DNA of 64,000 bases from Rhynchopus sp. YZ270_cl-10 (GCA_964035575.1 OZ037873.1:682001-746000); one strand, 5' to 3'; positions 21,441 through 32,054 are shown, counted from the first letter of the stretch. The notes: generated from the sequence alone by a model not told the origin. Numbers and translations are program-made.

Positions 21441-21566
21441 CATTCATTTTTTTTTTTTTTTTTCGCTCTCATCCTTTGCAAAGCATGCACACAAGATGGG
21501 AACATTTTTGTTGATCCCTACACCCATACTTTCAATCCATTGAGTGTATAGGTAAAGGGCTTTTTT

Positions 21567-21622
21567 AAGGGTGACTAAGCACAGAGAGGCTTAGTAGCAT
21601 CTTATAAACTTTTCTCTTTTTT
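21567..21622 (+). repeat. Tail-hairpin repeat family A, copy
   Basis: AAGGGTGACTAAGCACAGAG, then AGGCTTAGTAGCATCTTATA and AACTTTTCTC. Stem CTAAGC / GCTTAG kept. Confidence 0.7.
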
Positions 21623-21999
21623 ATTGTTTCTCAAAGGACAAAACCCCATCTTTCGAAAAAAAATATTATTTTAATTATTTTTCAGATGGCAATTCCTTTT
21701 TCGGAAACCCCCACCCCGAAAAAAATTGATAACGTGTAGCACAGGCGGTCACGATGTTATACGTGCCCATGCATCTGTGACAAACTGCCTCCCTCTCTCT
21801 CTTTTGTGATTCCTTCTATTGCAGGCTATGTTCCTTGGCGCTCGCATTTTCTTTTTTTGCTCCCTTTTTGGTGACTGACTTAGGTTGCATAATGATCACC
21901 AAAGGGTGGGCGTTTTTGGTGTATGCAGGACAAGGTAAGTACATTCATCTTTTTTTTTTTTTTTTTGTACGCACGGTGCAGTCTGTCCTGGAAATGTCG

Positions 22000-22290
22000 G
22001 ACCCTTTTGTCGGAGTCCGAGGGGGTCCGACAGTCGGACCCCCTGAGTCCGACAGTCGGACTCAGGGGTCCGACTGTCGGACTCACAGTCGGACCCCTGA
22101 GTCCGACTGCCGGACCCTGGGGTCCGACAGGCACACCCAGGTGCCCAGGTGCCCAGGTACCCAGGTGCCCAGGTACCCAGGTACCCAGGTACCCAGGTAC
22201 CCAGGTACCCAGGTACCCAGGTACCCAGGTACCCAGGTACCCAGGTACCCAGGTACCCAGGTACCCAGGTACCCAGGTCCAGGTCCAGGA
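22000..22290. repeat. Palindromic-unit satellite: GTCCGAC hairpins then an 8-bp AGGTACCC array
   Basis: At 22010-22130, GTCCGACTGTCGGAC-type palindromes are chained. From about 22136 the unit AGGTACCC (with early AGGTGCCC variants) is repeated with period 8 to about 22290. Both units are self-complementary (GTCGGAC, GGTACC). A stray AGGTACCC piece is at about 22677. Confidence 0.8.
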
Positions 22291-24270
22291 ACAGGTACCC
22301 AGGAACAGGAAAAAAGTCGTGAAAGAGCAACCACAGCTCCACATGACAAACACAAAAGTGTCCAGTCACGTGGGGCATTCATGCACTGAGGAGATAATGA
22401 TCCAACAATTTACAAGAAAGATTACTTAACCTACTGCTGGAAATTGCCAGGTCGTAGTAACACACAAAGTGTGCCTCCGTTCGGGAAGACCGGATATTCT
22501 AGAGACCAGAAAGGCCTCAAGAATATCTTCCGGTAGTCAAGGTAGAACCGAGTGAACGGCCCAAGACCCCCGTGGAGAAGTTAAATGTTGTAATGCTATC
22601 AGGTAGAAACTGCGAACACTGTCTTACCCTCCTCAATGCATGGTGGTTGATGTCTTCCACAACAAATTTCCTGTACCCAGGTACCCAAATTCCCAGACCC
22701 ACGCAGTGGCACATGACCGCCAAGTGTGAGTGACCCACACATGAGGGAATGCGACACTACGCAAAATTTACCACCAGACCCTGTCTTCGTGCACCTGAAG
22801 TACAACGCCGCAGACAGGCCAAACATGCGTTGGACTCAGAGGAATGCCCGCTGTGCAGGTATCAAACATGAGAACCAACTCCCAGCAACAAGGGGCGCCT
22901 TTTGGCGGGCGTTGTTGAGGGTGTTTGGGGTGCAAAGTTTTCCACAATTTTGATGCGCGGGTACAGAAGTGTTGTCTTGTTCTTTCATCTCTAGGAATGT
23001 AAATGTCAATCGCGTTTAACTACCACGAGGGCTTGTTTAGTGAACCCACGAGGGGTCGAAGGGGGTTGGTTATCCCATATCTATCAAAGGTTGTGTCGAC
23101 CAGGCGAATCCACTATGTTACGCTGTACGTTGTTAAATCCGAAGAAATAACGCTTTAGCAGCCGCAGGAAGTTTGTTAAAAAGAGTGCCTCACGCTACAC
23201 AAACCACCACCCGCGATTGACTTAGATGTTATAACAAAGAGAATTCAGAACAAAACAACACCCTGCCCCATACACACTAAATTGTCATGCTTCAAGAGCA
23301 TGCCTGGGCCAAAATTACTGTGACAAAAAGGCAACAAGACCACCCACAAGGAGTGTGAAATGTGCACTGGTTTTCTGGGGGAACGCAATATTTTCTTGTG
23401 CCTCGTCCTCCGCAAGCAGAGGACAGACTTTCCGGAAGGTTTCCAAAGTCGAATTTCTTGCACTAGCTATGCTCCCTGGGTTAAATGGCAATAGCAGTGA
23501 CTGACAAAGTGTACCCATCCCCCTTCCACCCCAGATCTTAGTCCGCAAACTCAGAATGGATTGATGCGGGTGATACTCTTTGGATTTTGAGTTGCTGAAT
23601 GTCGGAGACGCGGCGAGGCTTCTCATCACAATCGCAGATGCAGTTCAGATTTCACGATCCTGTGATGAGTGTAAATGTGGAGTGTGATTAATGAATGAAA
23701 TGTATGGTGTAGAAACGCAGTTATCGGGAAAGGTGAGGTTAATGTGGTAAAAAAAGGGGATAAAACTCGTGTAATTTTGTGAATTCCCACAAAGGTGGGT
23801 GATAATGTGCCCTTTGTCACTCAATTGTAACCGAGAATGTATGGGAGAATGAAATATTATTTCCCAACCCAACAACAACGATAAAGCGTGAAGACAATAA
23901 ATGAAATCAAAGCGGAATAAATTTGAGGTTTTGTGAGGCACTCAACGAGTGTGCCGGCTCTGTGGCGTCACGGAGCCACCAACACTCCCCAGTCATTTTT
24001 CCTGCGCTTCCAGGAAAACTCGCGTTTGCGACCAGGCCGAAACGAAAAAATTTAATTCACAGCAAACAGGTGTGAGGGAGAAGAAAAGAAAGTGAACAAA
24101 AACGAAAAAACAATGTTTTTCTGAAATGTGATGTTGTTGGGGTGGGGAGAATAAAACAGTTCCAGAAAAGCTCCTGCGTCGGTTTTCTTTTGGTTAAAAA
24201 AATCACTCAGTAAAAAAAAGAACTTTTTCATCACTCCCCTCAAACACTGCCAAAACGAAGAAGGACAGGA

Positions 24271-24426
24271 TGTATGACACTTACGGATACCAAGTCTCAG
24301 CGGGTATGAGAAGCAAGGAGGTGTACAAGAAGAAATGGGACGAGTTCTTGCGGTTTTCAAACCTCGAGCGACTTGGTCCGCTTTGTATTGACACGGACCT
24401 CGACACCCCGACATGTACTGGCTTTT
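24271..24426 (+). pseudogene. Short ORF related to the minus-strand ORF at 24960-25137
   Basis: ATG at 24271 opens MYDTYGYQVSAGMRSKEVYK, then KKWDEFLRFSNLERLG. The opposite-strand frame at 25137 has YRKTWDDFLRFNRLSG. The shared Y-K/R-K-x-W-D-E/D-F-L-R-F-x-x-L pattern resembles the N-terminal SAM-like helix pair of tyrosine recombinases (Tx5Y...W..F..F), but it is too short to identify. Confidence 0.25.
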
Positions 24427-24650
24427 GAGAAAGGCAGTCGGTTCCTCGGTAGATTGCGTGCAAGTGAGGGAATATCCATCTGCTTGGAAGACGTCAAAAC
24501 ACCAAACATAGTATTTCGCGACATAAAGGGCAGATCAAATACTCACTGCCTTACATTCTCGGTTACAATTGAGTGACACAAAGGGCATATAATCTGCAAA
24601 ATTACACGAGTTTTATTTCACTGAGTTAGATAATTATTATCTCATGAAAT

Positions 24651-24842
24651 AAAGTGAACATTATTTCACGAGGTGGTGGGTGACTCAAACTGGGGCTCAA
24701 CTTCACGAAGCGAGTGGAGTTCAGCATTTTGATTTCATGAGTGAAGTGAGTGTAATCATAAAAGTGATGTCACGAGCGATAGCGAGTGGGTATCACGTAT
24801 TCCAGTTTGTGAATCACCCATCAGTTAAATAATGTTCACTTT
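24651..24842. repeat. Inverted repeat in AT-rich island
   Basis: The left arm (24651-24693, ...AAAGTGAACATTATTTCAC...) and right arm (24802-24842, ...AATAATGTTCACTTT) are imperfect complements of about 40 bases with a 108-base spacer. Confidence 0.55.
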
Positions 24843-24959
24843 AGTTTTCGATACGTAATTTTATACCACGCGTGAAAAACGTAAACAGGTGAAAAAGTGA
24901 GTGAAATAAGATTCGTTTTATTTCACGTTTTATTTCACGCAAATCGTGAAGGATTGGGT

Positions 24960-25137
24960 GGGGGAGTGAAATAAAAGATCACGGAGTGATCTGAAGGACA
25001 CGACGTGTTCTTCCCTGGGCTCGTTCGCTCCTGAAAGTCTGTTGAAACGGAGGAAATCGTCCCATGTTTTCCTGTACTGCACACCACTGTTCATGTCGTC
25101 GAACAAGTTGTCATATGCATCCTCCATCTCCGCAAAC
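24960..25137 (-). pseudogene. Short ORF, possible tyrosine-recombinase-like fragment
   Basis: The minus-strand ATG at 25137 begins MPKPTRKFAEMEDAYDNLFD, then GVQYRKTWDDFLRFNRLSG. It is related to the + strand ORF at 24271 and the two point toward each other. Only the N-terminal part is present. The recombinase identity is a guess from the YxxxWxxFxxF spacing. Confidence 0.25.
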
Positions 25138-25456
25138 TTGCGCGTGGGTTTAGGCATGTGTGTAAGAGGCAATAAATAATCTGTAATTTGAAGTGTGGTG
25201 GTGTGAGGGGTGGAGCGTGGGCTCAACGTTCCACTGTTTACACCTATAAATACGTTTTTCACTTGTGGAATAAAATTACATATTGAGTGAAATAAGAACA
25301 TTTTCTTGCACTTGCCACTAAAAAGGCACCCTCGTGACTCTCACTCTTATTCCCCTCGCTTCGCTCGGGAAATAACGCACTCGGGCACCTTTTTAGTGGC
25401 GCGTGAAATAAAATAGTTCTTATTTCACTCGAATAAATAGTTATTATCTCACGGGC

Positions 25457-25730
25457 AATAATGTTGTGCTGCGTTTTCGAAATTCCTACAGTATATTTGA
25501 CAAATGATGTATGACCACCTAGTACGGGGCGTCAAGGTTGGGTATGGTGAACAGTTCCTCGAAGTCCTATGACTGCAACCCTTTTGGTTGCATGCGCAGA
25601 TCTCCTCCACATTGCTTTTGCGCCTACTCTCGGCATGGGTTTTGTTTTGTTCTTTGTGTGCGGAGATAATGTCTACTGTATTTTGTGTAATCTCCAGGAA
25701 GGAATTTCGAAAACGCGGCTAAACATTATT
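25457..25730. mobile_element. MITE-like inverted-repeat element in the AT-rich island
   Basis: Ends of about 30 bases are imperfect complements: GCGTTTTCGAAATTCCT on the left (inside AATAATGTTGTGCT...) and AGGAATTTCGAAAACGC on the right (ahead of GGCTAAACATTATT). The roughly 210-base inside is non-coding. Confidence 0.55.
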
Positions 25731-26153
25731 ACACAAGTGAGATAAAAAATTGTTGGCTCTCTCTCTGTTGTTTTGGCTTTTGTTTTTTTGTCTATTTGTG
25801 ACGAGGCCTGGAACACCTGAACATAGGCATATCTGGAAAATCTATCTGAGGTGTGGCAAATTAAATATTCAAGCGTGTGGTTGAGGCGCACCTAAACATA
25901 AATAAGTGCCAAGTCTGAACATTTATTTTCAGAGGCCTTAGTGAGGCTGTTTCGGCCTCGTTGCATTGTATCATGATGTAATAAGGTTCACATACTTTCG
26001 ATTCAAAGAAGAGAAAGCACACAAGAAAATAAAATGCTGCAAACCACTGGGTGTGTTGTTTGCATCTACACAAGTAACTGAAAGTTAAACATTTACATAC
26101 CTTGTCTTCCCCGTAGCCTCCGCCTTCGCTGCTGTCAAGCTGCCTTCTCTTGG

Positions 26154-26368
26154 TACCCAGTACCCAGTACCCAGTACCCAGTACCCAGTACCCAGTACCC
26201 AGTACCCAGTACCCAGTACCCAGTACCCAGTACCCAGTACCCAGTACCCAGTACCCAGTACCCAGTACCCAGTACCCAGTACCCAGTACCCAGTACCCAG
26301 TACCCAGTACCCAGTACCCAGTACCCAGTACCCAGTACCCAGTACCCAGTACCCAGTACCCAGTACCC
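26154..26368. repeat. 7-bp satellite (CCCAGTA)n, about 30 units
   Basis: CCCAGTA is repeated with period 7 and almost no variation for over 210 bases. Frames reading VLGTGYW repeats are a by-product. It ends in GTACCCAAATT, as does the AGGTACCC piece at 22677. Confidence 0.9.
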
Positions 26369-26765
26369 AAATTGGTCGCCCCCTGGTTGGTCGAGAACCT
26401 AAAAATGCAAAAAAACGCAAAATTCATGTGTTTTGACCATGTCTGGGTACACCAAATACACACCTCTGAACAAGCCTATACCCAGTAGTAGGCAACAAGC
26501 GCTATTTTTTGACCAAGAAAAAAAAAATCCCCCAAAAATTGGGTGTAGTAGGTCATAAAATGGCCCAAAAAATTCAAAGAAAACCTCAGATTGACCAAAC
26601 AATGAAAAAAATTTTCAAGTCAAATTTTCAGCCAAAATACGGCTATTTTGGTAAAACCATGTGTACTGTAGTGGCTATACAAGGCGATTTTCGGCCAAAA
26701 AAATTTTTTTGGCCAAAAAAAAAATTTTTTTTTTCGGCCCAAAAAAAAAAAAAATTTTTTTTTTG

Positions 26766-26896
26766 GGTCCGACTGTCGGACCCCAGAGTCCGACAGTCGG
26801 ACTCCAGAGTCCGTCTGTCGGACTCCAGAGTCCGACAGACGGACCCCTGAGTCCGTCTGTCGGACTCAGGGGGTCCGACTGTCGGACTCAGGGGGT
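26766..26896. repeat. GTCCGAC palindrome cluster, second copy
   Basis: Same chained GTCCGACTGTCGGAC and GTCCGTCTGTCGGAC units as at 22010-22130. It follows a long run of A and T blocks. Confidence 0.75.
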
Positions 26897-27007
26897 AAGT
26901 CCGTTATTTACACACTCCAAGCACGACAGACCGCACCGTGCGGTTTTCGAGTGTTTTCTTTACGATTACCAGGGCGGGTTAAGTGCATGCGCTTCGACCC
27001 TGGCATT

Positions 27008-27058
27008 GTCCACCAATTGATACTCATTAAACCTATCAATGAGTATCGATTGGTGGAC
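27008..27058. repeat. Hairpin, 21-bp arms
   Basis: GTCCACCAATTGATACTCAT(T) at 27008 pairs with the complementary arm ending at 27058, with one mismatch and a 9-base loop. Confidence 0.6.
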
Positions 27059-27255
27059 GAGTCTGGTGCCTCCTACCACGTTTTCTTGTTCTACGTAGTG
27101 GGGTTTTACACCACAGTGGAGGGACAGTTTTCCCCCATAATTCTTTGTTTTCGAGGTGGATACACATGATCCCCACTATGCGGCAGTTGAGCCTTGTGTT
27201 GGGGTGGTTCCCCTGACTTTGGACTCCTCGTGGCCCCCGCTTTTTTCTTCTTTAA

Positions 27256-28247
27256 CCCTTTATGGACCACGGCCGTATTTTGCGTTTTGCTATGATTGTC
27301 TCTCACATAGGTAAAATGAGATCCGATGCATATTTTTGATCGTACCTGGCCGCAATTGAAAGATTTTGAGCAGATCTTTCAAATGGAGCAGAAATCGAAA
27401 TAAAATGAGAAAAATGGAAAATGGAAAATTGAGGAGAGCTGATATTTTTTCCTGAAAATTTTGAAGAAAAAAATTATTCCGGCTGCGCACCTGTTTTTTC
27501 GGTATTCGAAAATGGCTTTATTTGAAAGATCGGTTCAAAATCTTTCAAAAGAAAGAAAAATCGATCAAAAAGTCCTAGTAGATAATGTCTCACTGCATGG
27601 AGAGAAGGTACCAACCAGCTAAATATACCGTAATTGTACAGAGGTTGGACAGTACAAAAGTTGGGGCTTTTGGGGCTTTTGGCCAACTTGGCCTGGTGTT
27701 GAACGCCGCATCCCCCGCACATGTAATCTGCTTTTAGCCGCCTGTTTCCCAAGCAAGAAGAAGTTGTCGACCAACACCCTCCTGCCAGTGTCTCTGTACC
27801 TTGGCTGTGTTGATACAGCTTCTTTTGTACAATGTCCCCCAAAAGACAAAGGGCAATAAATACACGGAGAAGAGGCACAGCCAGTTCAGGGTCAGGAACT
27901 GCTACGACGAGTGTTACTTTGCCCGGTCGCAGATATTTTCCATTATTTTAGTTTTGTTCTGAAAACCGTACAAAATGGTTCCCTTCACACCAAAGTTTGA
28001 ATCCTCTGATGACTCAAGCTCGCCAGAGTAGTTCATTATTCCCAAAATATACCCGAAAAAGTCGAAAATTTGGAAATGCCTCGATTTGGTGACAGTGTAT
28101 GAGAGTGTCAAAATAAATTGAATCTTGCTTCTTTGGAAAGATTTCACATCAAATCTTTCCACTAAAAAAAAAATCGCTGAAAAAGTCCGAGTAGAAGCCA
28201 TGTTAAGCATTTTCGTGGATATATATATCCTCTTGGTCCATAAAGGG
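27256..28247. mobile_element. piggyBac-type DNA element, 992 bp, TTAA-flanked
   Basis: The ends are CCCTTTATGGACCA and its perfect complement TGGTCCATAAAGGG, directly flanked by TTAA on both sides (27252-27255 and 28248-28251). TTAA target plus a CCC-terminal inverted repeat is the piggyBac signature. A minus-strand frame (27474-27878) has RRLKADYMCGGCGVQHQAK, which could be a worn piece of a Cys-rich C-terminal domain, but no transposase core was seen. Probably non-autonomous or a deletion derivative. Confidence 0.8.
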
Positions 28248-28393
28248 TTAACATGGTCGTTTTTTTGTATGTTCTGTTTGTTTTATGAGAAGCTGTCCTC
28301 ATTTATTTAAGTTTTTTTCTTCAATGTGTCTGCTGTGTTTGTAACATACCAGCCGGATTTTTCAAAAAAAAAAAAAAAAAAAAAAAACCATAC

Positions 28394-28444
28394 AGTGGAC
28401 CACCCTCTAGGATGGCTACACTAATACAACCAAGTTTTCAAAAA
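28394..28444 (+). repeat. Dispersed repeat family E, copy
   Basis: GTGGACCACCCTCTAGGATG, then GCTACACTAATACAACCAAG and TTTTCAAAA, preceded by a long A run. Confidence 0.75.
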
Positions 28445-29202
28445 TAAAATATGCACACATCCATAGACCACATTGCATCTCTCAAGTTTTTTTGTTTTTT
28501 TTTTTTACAGTGACCAATTAAAAAGTGTGTCCTAGGTTCGCCAACCCTTTTTCTCTTTTTTTTTTTTTTTTTTTTGAAAAATTGATGACGTGTAGACACC
28601 TCGATTTTTTCTCGTGTGAACTCCACGCAGCCTTTCATCGCCTATCTTTCGTTTTGTGGATACCGCTACTACGTCCTACTCCACCTCCCTACTCCACTCG
28701 CCAGGTAACGAACGGGGATCATTGGATGTAGGCCCGGGCGAGATAGGTTTGAGCAGGCTTTATCCCTGCGTCAGAGTGTGGCCAAGGCTTTAAGTGTAAA
28801 GCACAGGACCGTATTCTCGTAAAACAGGTGGATTTTTGAAAACTTGGAAAAATCACGTGTCGCAACAGCATATATCCACGCCACGCCCACCCTCCGCCCA
28901 ACTTACTTCCATTTCGCGGTCTACGTTGAGATGTCCTACTCCCGCTACCGCTCGTCAGTCAACGAAACGGGTATAATTGGAACACAAGGGAGCAAATCCT
29001 TGTGCGAAGTAAGTGGGCTCGGGGTATTCTCCCTGCCTCGATTTTTTTTTTTTTTTGTTGCGGTTATTTTGCCACAATAACACTAACAGGCAACACACCC
29101 CAAGCAAAAGGGAAGGGAGGGGGGGAAGGGGAGGAGCGGGAAAAAAAAAAAAATGCAATGTTCAGAAATTTCTGGGCATGGCAAATGCCTTAGGGGGGTA
29201 TA

Positions 29203-29262
29203 CGAAGGTGAAGTGAACGACTTGGCTTGTAGTTTTACTTGCGGTTTCACCGTTGTTAGTCG
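29203..29262. repeat. Family G fragment
   Basis: AAGGTGAAGTGAACGAC, then GTTTTACTTGCGGTTTCACC and GTTG resemble the left end and inner motif of the 6673 element. Confidence 0.4.
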
Positions 29263-29441
29263 TTAGTTATTTTCCCCTTCTTGAGCAGCAGAAACCCACC
29301 CACCCCTGAGGCCCCCCCTCTTTCTCTTGGGTAAACTGCCTCATTATATTACAACAACAAAAAATAACGACCTCCCATTTTTTAGCTCACTACAGCTATT
29401 CTACCCCAAGAATCCCCGAAAAAAAAACCCCCCCCCCACAC

Positions 29442-29552
29442 GGTGGAGTCCAGCCTCTGAGCTGGAGTCAAAGGGGGGGCTTCAACTACAGCGTGCCACA
29501 CCCGCTAGTTGAGACTCCAGCTTTTGTTCCAGCTCAGAGGCTGGACCCCACC
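29442..29552. mobile_element. Hairpin MITE-like element, 111 bp
   Basis: Inverted ends GGTGGAGTCCAGCCTCTGAG and CTCAGAGGCTGGACCCCACC have one mismatch, and pairing continues a few bases inward. Non-coding. Confidence 0.6.
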
Positions 29553-29719
29553 TTGCATAAAAACCCGCAAAAACCCCCAACCTTGCTGCCCTCTCCCCTC
29601 CCCTCCCCTCCCCTCCCTCCTCCCCCCTCTTTAACACCCATAACAGTACCACTTCTACACTCCTCTACACTTCCCTTTAAATGTTCGATTGATTTTTGGG
29701 GTGGGGCCAACACAAAACG

Positions 29720-29761
29720 CTTCAAACATAGAACGGCTTAGGTTTATCCTATAAGCTTTTT
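29720..29761 (+). repeat. Tail-hairpin repeat family A, diverged copy before RJL gene
   Basis: GAACGGCTTAGGTTTATCCT, then ATAAGCTTTTTG and a T/C tract that runs up to the RJL start codon. Confidence 0.45.
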
Positions 29762-29792
29762 GTATTTCTTTTTATTGCCTTCCCACCCTATC

Positions 29793-30392
29793 ATGCCGCA
29801 GGTCGACCTTTCCCCAGAATGTCTTACCCGCATCCAGAGTCTTGTCCCGCCTCATTGTCGTAGGGTGAAGATCATCAGTCTTGGCGATGAAGGGGTGGGG
29901 AAGAGCTGTATCATTAAAAGACATTGTGAAGAGCGGTTTGTGACGAAGTATATTACCACTATTGGGATCGACTTTGGGGTGAAGGCGACGGAGGTTCAGG
30001 GGCGGCCGGTGAAGGTGAACTTTTGGGATCTCGCAGGCAACCAAGAGTACTTTGAGATCCGGAATGAGTTCTACGGTGATGCGCAAGGTGTGTTGATGGT
30101 GTACGCTGTCGACAACGCTGCATCCTTCAGACGTCTTGAACGCTGCTGGTCGGAAGCCAGTCAGTACGGAGTCGCCCACGGCATCCCCGTCGCAGTCTGT
30201 GCTAACAAATGTGACCTCCCGCCCAAATCCCACGAAGTTCCCGAACAGCAAGGTCGTCTCTTTGCACAGAAACATGGTTTTGAATTTTTTGCAACCTCAG
30301 CAAATACAGGGCAAAATGTGTTGGAGATGTTCACGTGGCTCTTCAGTGCGACCTGTGACTTTGCGCAGCCAACGTTGCAGATAGCTCCTTGA
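29793..30392 (+). CDS. RJL (RabJ/DNAJC27-like) small GTPase
   Basis: A single 199-residue frame from ATG at 29793. P-loop GDEGVGKS at 31-38, then SCIIKRHCEERFVTKYITTI and GIDFG, closely recalling RJL/RBJ proteins (CIIKRYCEKRFVSKY...TIGIDYG). The switch II region is WDLAGN, with Asn83 where Ras and Rab GTPases have the catalytic Gln, as is common in RJL. Base-recognition motifs NKCD and TSANTG are present. There is no C-terminal cysteine, so no prenylation, which is also typical of RJL. No J domain follows, unlike animal DNAJC27. RJL tracks with flagellated eukaryotes. Low intrinsic GTP hydrolysis is likely. A splice-like CCGCAG directly after the ATG codon leaves a small doubt about the exact start. 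Confidence 0.85.
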   Translation: MPQVDLSPECLTRIQSLVPPHCRRVKIISLGDEGVGKSCIIKRHCEERFVTKYITTIGIDFGVKATEVQGRPVKVNFWDLAGNQEYFEIRNEFYGDAQGVLMVYAVDNAASFRRLERCWSEASQYGVAHGIPVAVCANKCDLPPKSHEVPEQQGRLFAQKHGFEFFATSANTGQNVLEMFTWLFSATCDFAQPTLQIAP

Positions 30393-30480
30393 TTGATAAG
30401 GGCGTGGTGTTATTTCTTCAACAGAAGAGGCAGTCAAATCTTATACCCAGTGTGGTCCCCTGCTCGAAGATAATGATAAA

Positions 30481-30520
30481 GATGTGTACATGAATCACAT
30501 TCATCTTAGAAGGTTGCGCG
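30481..30520 (+). repeat. Tail-hairpin repeat family B, diverged copy
   Basis: GATGTGTACATGAATCACAT, then TCATCTTAGAAGG. It is 88 bases after the RJL stop codon. Confidence 0.5.
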
Positions 30521-30548
30521 TAGGATCATCGTACTAACTTTTCTTTTT

Positions 30549-30623
30549 TGGGGGTTCGATAACCCGCGGAGTGTCAGTGCCTGCGTCCCAGAGGCGTTTG
30601 CACTATCAACTTCACTTTTTTCT
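30549..30623 (+). repeat. Tail-hairpin repeat family C, long variant
   Basis: GGGGGTTCGATAACCCGCGG, then AGTGTCAGTGCCTGCGTCCC, AGAGGCGTTTGCACTATCAA and CTTCACTTTT. It is almost identical to 39612-39687, so these two are recent relatives. Confidence 0.75.
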
Positions 30624-30750
30624 CGTTTCTCTTTCCCACCCCCCCGATTTCCCTTCAACAGTTTCCACTGAAGAAATAAGGGATTTTCTTTTTTAAATCC
30701 AACAAATGAACCGCAATCGATTGTTTTTTAAATCACTATCCATTCATTTT

Positions 30751-30813
30751 CAGTGCCTTTGCGTCCGCCGATGAACGGTGAGACGTTGTTGCACTTTTCA
30801 ATTTCTCTTTTCA
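30751..30813 (+). repeat. Tail-hairpin repeat family C, copy
   Basis: GCGTCCGCCGATGAACGGTG, then AGACGTTGTTGCACTTTTCA and T/C. It lies about 200 bases upstream of the RNF32-like start codon. Confidence 0.7.
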
Positions 30814-31009
30814 TAACATTCCTCAAAACCCTCCCCCCCAAACTCACTCAAAAAGACCTTTCTTCACATTACCTCAACACCTTTCCTTTCCCCAAAAAAT
30901 ACGAGGCTATCATCTTAGTCCTTCTCCGTCTGTTATCCCCTTCTTTTTCCTTACACGCTTTCAACGAAAATAATCTTTTCCTCGGCGTAAAAATTCCGAT
31001 TTTTTGAGA

Positions 31010-31990
31010 ATGCACCGACAGCGTACGACCCAAAGCAAACGCGATACTGCAATATGGGGTGCGGTCGCGATGCAGCAGCATCTCGCAGCGGAATTGCAGA
31101 TTGGTGGGGTGGAGTTGCCGGGTATGCATCATTCACGACGCACACGGCACAAACGGCCTACCCTCGCACAAAAGATAGGTTACGTAGAACAACCCCGCCG
31201 TCTCACCGAGACTGAATGGAGCGAAGTAAAATCCCGCGCCGACAAACGCGATTCTTCAGAACCCTGCGCTGTATGCCATGAACACTATTCTGACAAAACC
31301 CCTCAGGTAATTCTATCCTGCAGCCACGTCTTTCATAAGCAATGCGTCGAAAGCTTAGAGAAGTTTGCAAAGAGACAACGCGACGCTACTGCCCCATCCT
31401 GCCCGTTATGTAGAAAGAAAGACTACGAAACGAAGCTGCACGACGCAGGGGTGAAACAGCATCGTCACAGAATGGCAACCAGGCTGCAGGCATTATGGCG
31501 TGGGTTTAGTAGCAGAAGGGCGGTGCTTCACTGGAGATTAGAGACGGACCCTATTTTTCGGGAGGAACTGCATTTTCAGTTGGTCCGCAAGATGAGCGAT
31601 GATGCGATGCGGCAGTCAGAAAGGGGTGCGCAGGATTTGGATGCGTTGTTTGCGAAGCTTGACAGGGAACGGAGCTGTTCGCTTCTTGGTGCCATGACGC
31701 AGGGTGATTGGGACAAAGCAAGAGGGAAGCTGCTGCAACGTGGAATAGGAGAATGTTCCATCTGTCTAACCTCTCTCGCATACGCCTACGAACCCGGAGG
31801 GGGTGTGGACAACGACGCCAAAGGAGGCGACGCAAAGGATTCGGTACTTCTCTCCTGTTCACATGCCTTCCACGCACCGTGTCTGGCCTCATTCGAAGAA
31901 TTTGACCGTAATACCGAAGCAGCAGACAGACGCTGTCCCATCTGCAGAGAGCCCTATGTGACCCAGCCGCTAATCGGGGATGCAATTTAA
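31010..31990 (+). CDS. RNF32-like protein: two RING-H2 domains around an IQ motif
   Basis: A single 326-residue frame. RING-H2 domain 1 begins C86-A-V-C89 and continues with LSCSHVFHKQC and CPLCRKK. A helical segment with RLQALWRGFSSRR (about 155-170) fits an IQ calmodulin-binding motif. RING-H2 domain 2 starts CSICLTS at about 246, then LSCSHAFHAPC and CPICREPY; its loop is widened by an acidic insert of about 20 residues. RING-IQ-RING is the domain order of RNF32, a conserved protein linked in animals to ciliated and germ cells. It is probably an E3 ubiquitin ligase or scaffold. ATG at 31010 was chosen as the first Met in frame. It follows the RJL gene by about 0.6 kb on the same strand. 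Confidence 0.85.
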   Translation: MHRQRTTQSKRDTAIWGAVAMQQHLAAELQIGGVELPGMHHSRRTRHKRPTLAQKIGYVEQPRRLTETEWSEVKSRADKRDSSEPCAVCHEHYSDKTPQVILSCSHVFHKQCVESLEKFAKRQRDATAPSCPLCRKKDYETKLHDAGVKQHRHRMATRLQALWRGFSSRRAVLHWRLETDPIFREELHFQLVRKMSDDAMRQSERGAQDLDALFAKLDRERSCSLLGAMTQGDWDKARGKLLQRGIGECSICLTSLAYAYEPGGGVDNDAKGGDAKDSVLLSCSHAFHAPCLASFEEFDRNTEAADRRCPICREPYVTQPLIGDAI

Positions 31991-32054
31991 CACTCTGTGA
32001 AGATGAAGAGACAGACCATCTAAGCTCAGCGGGTTTCAGTGCGATGTTGATAAA

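Larger units (their letters stand above)
22400..25900. other. AT-rich island with inverted repeats and no recognised host gene
   Basis: The composition changes here: fewer homopolymer C/T tracts and recurrent ATTTCAC / GTGAAAT words. Imperfect inverted repeats are at 22489-22540, 24651/24842, 25314/25400 and 25457/25730. None of repeat families A to F was seen inside, so the island may be an insertion of foreign or mobile origin. Confidence 0.45.
20129..29792. other. Gene-poor interval (9.7 kb) of repeats and DNA elements
   Basis: No convincing host gene. It contains family A and E repeats, a TA-flanked inverted-repeat element (20886), two satellite arrays, an AT-rich island with inverted repeats (about 22.4-25.9 kb), a piggyBac-type element (27256) and small hairpins at 27008 and 29442. 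Open frames across the satellites only reflect the repeat period. Confidence 0.6.

Noticed and set aside
24271-25137. Firm assignment of the island as a Crypton
   Set aside because: Only short N-terminal-like helices are visible and no catalytic R-H-R-Y residues were found.
26154-26368. CRISPR-like or telomere-like array
   Set aside because: The 7-bp units follow each other without spacers, so it is a satellite. The unit is neither TTAGGG nor a variant of it.
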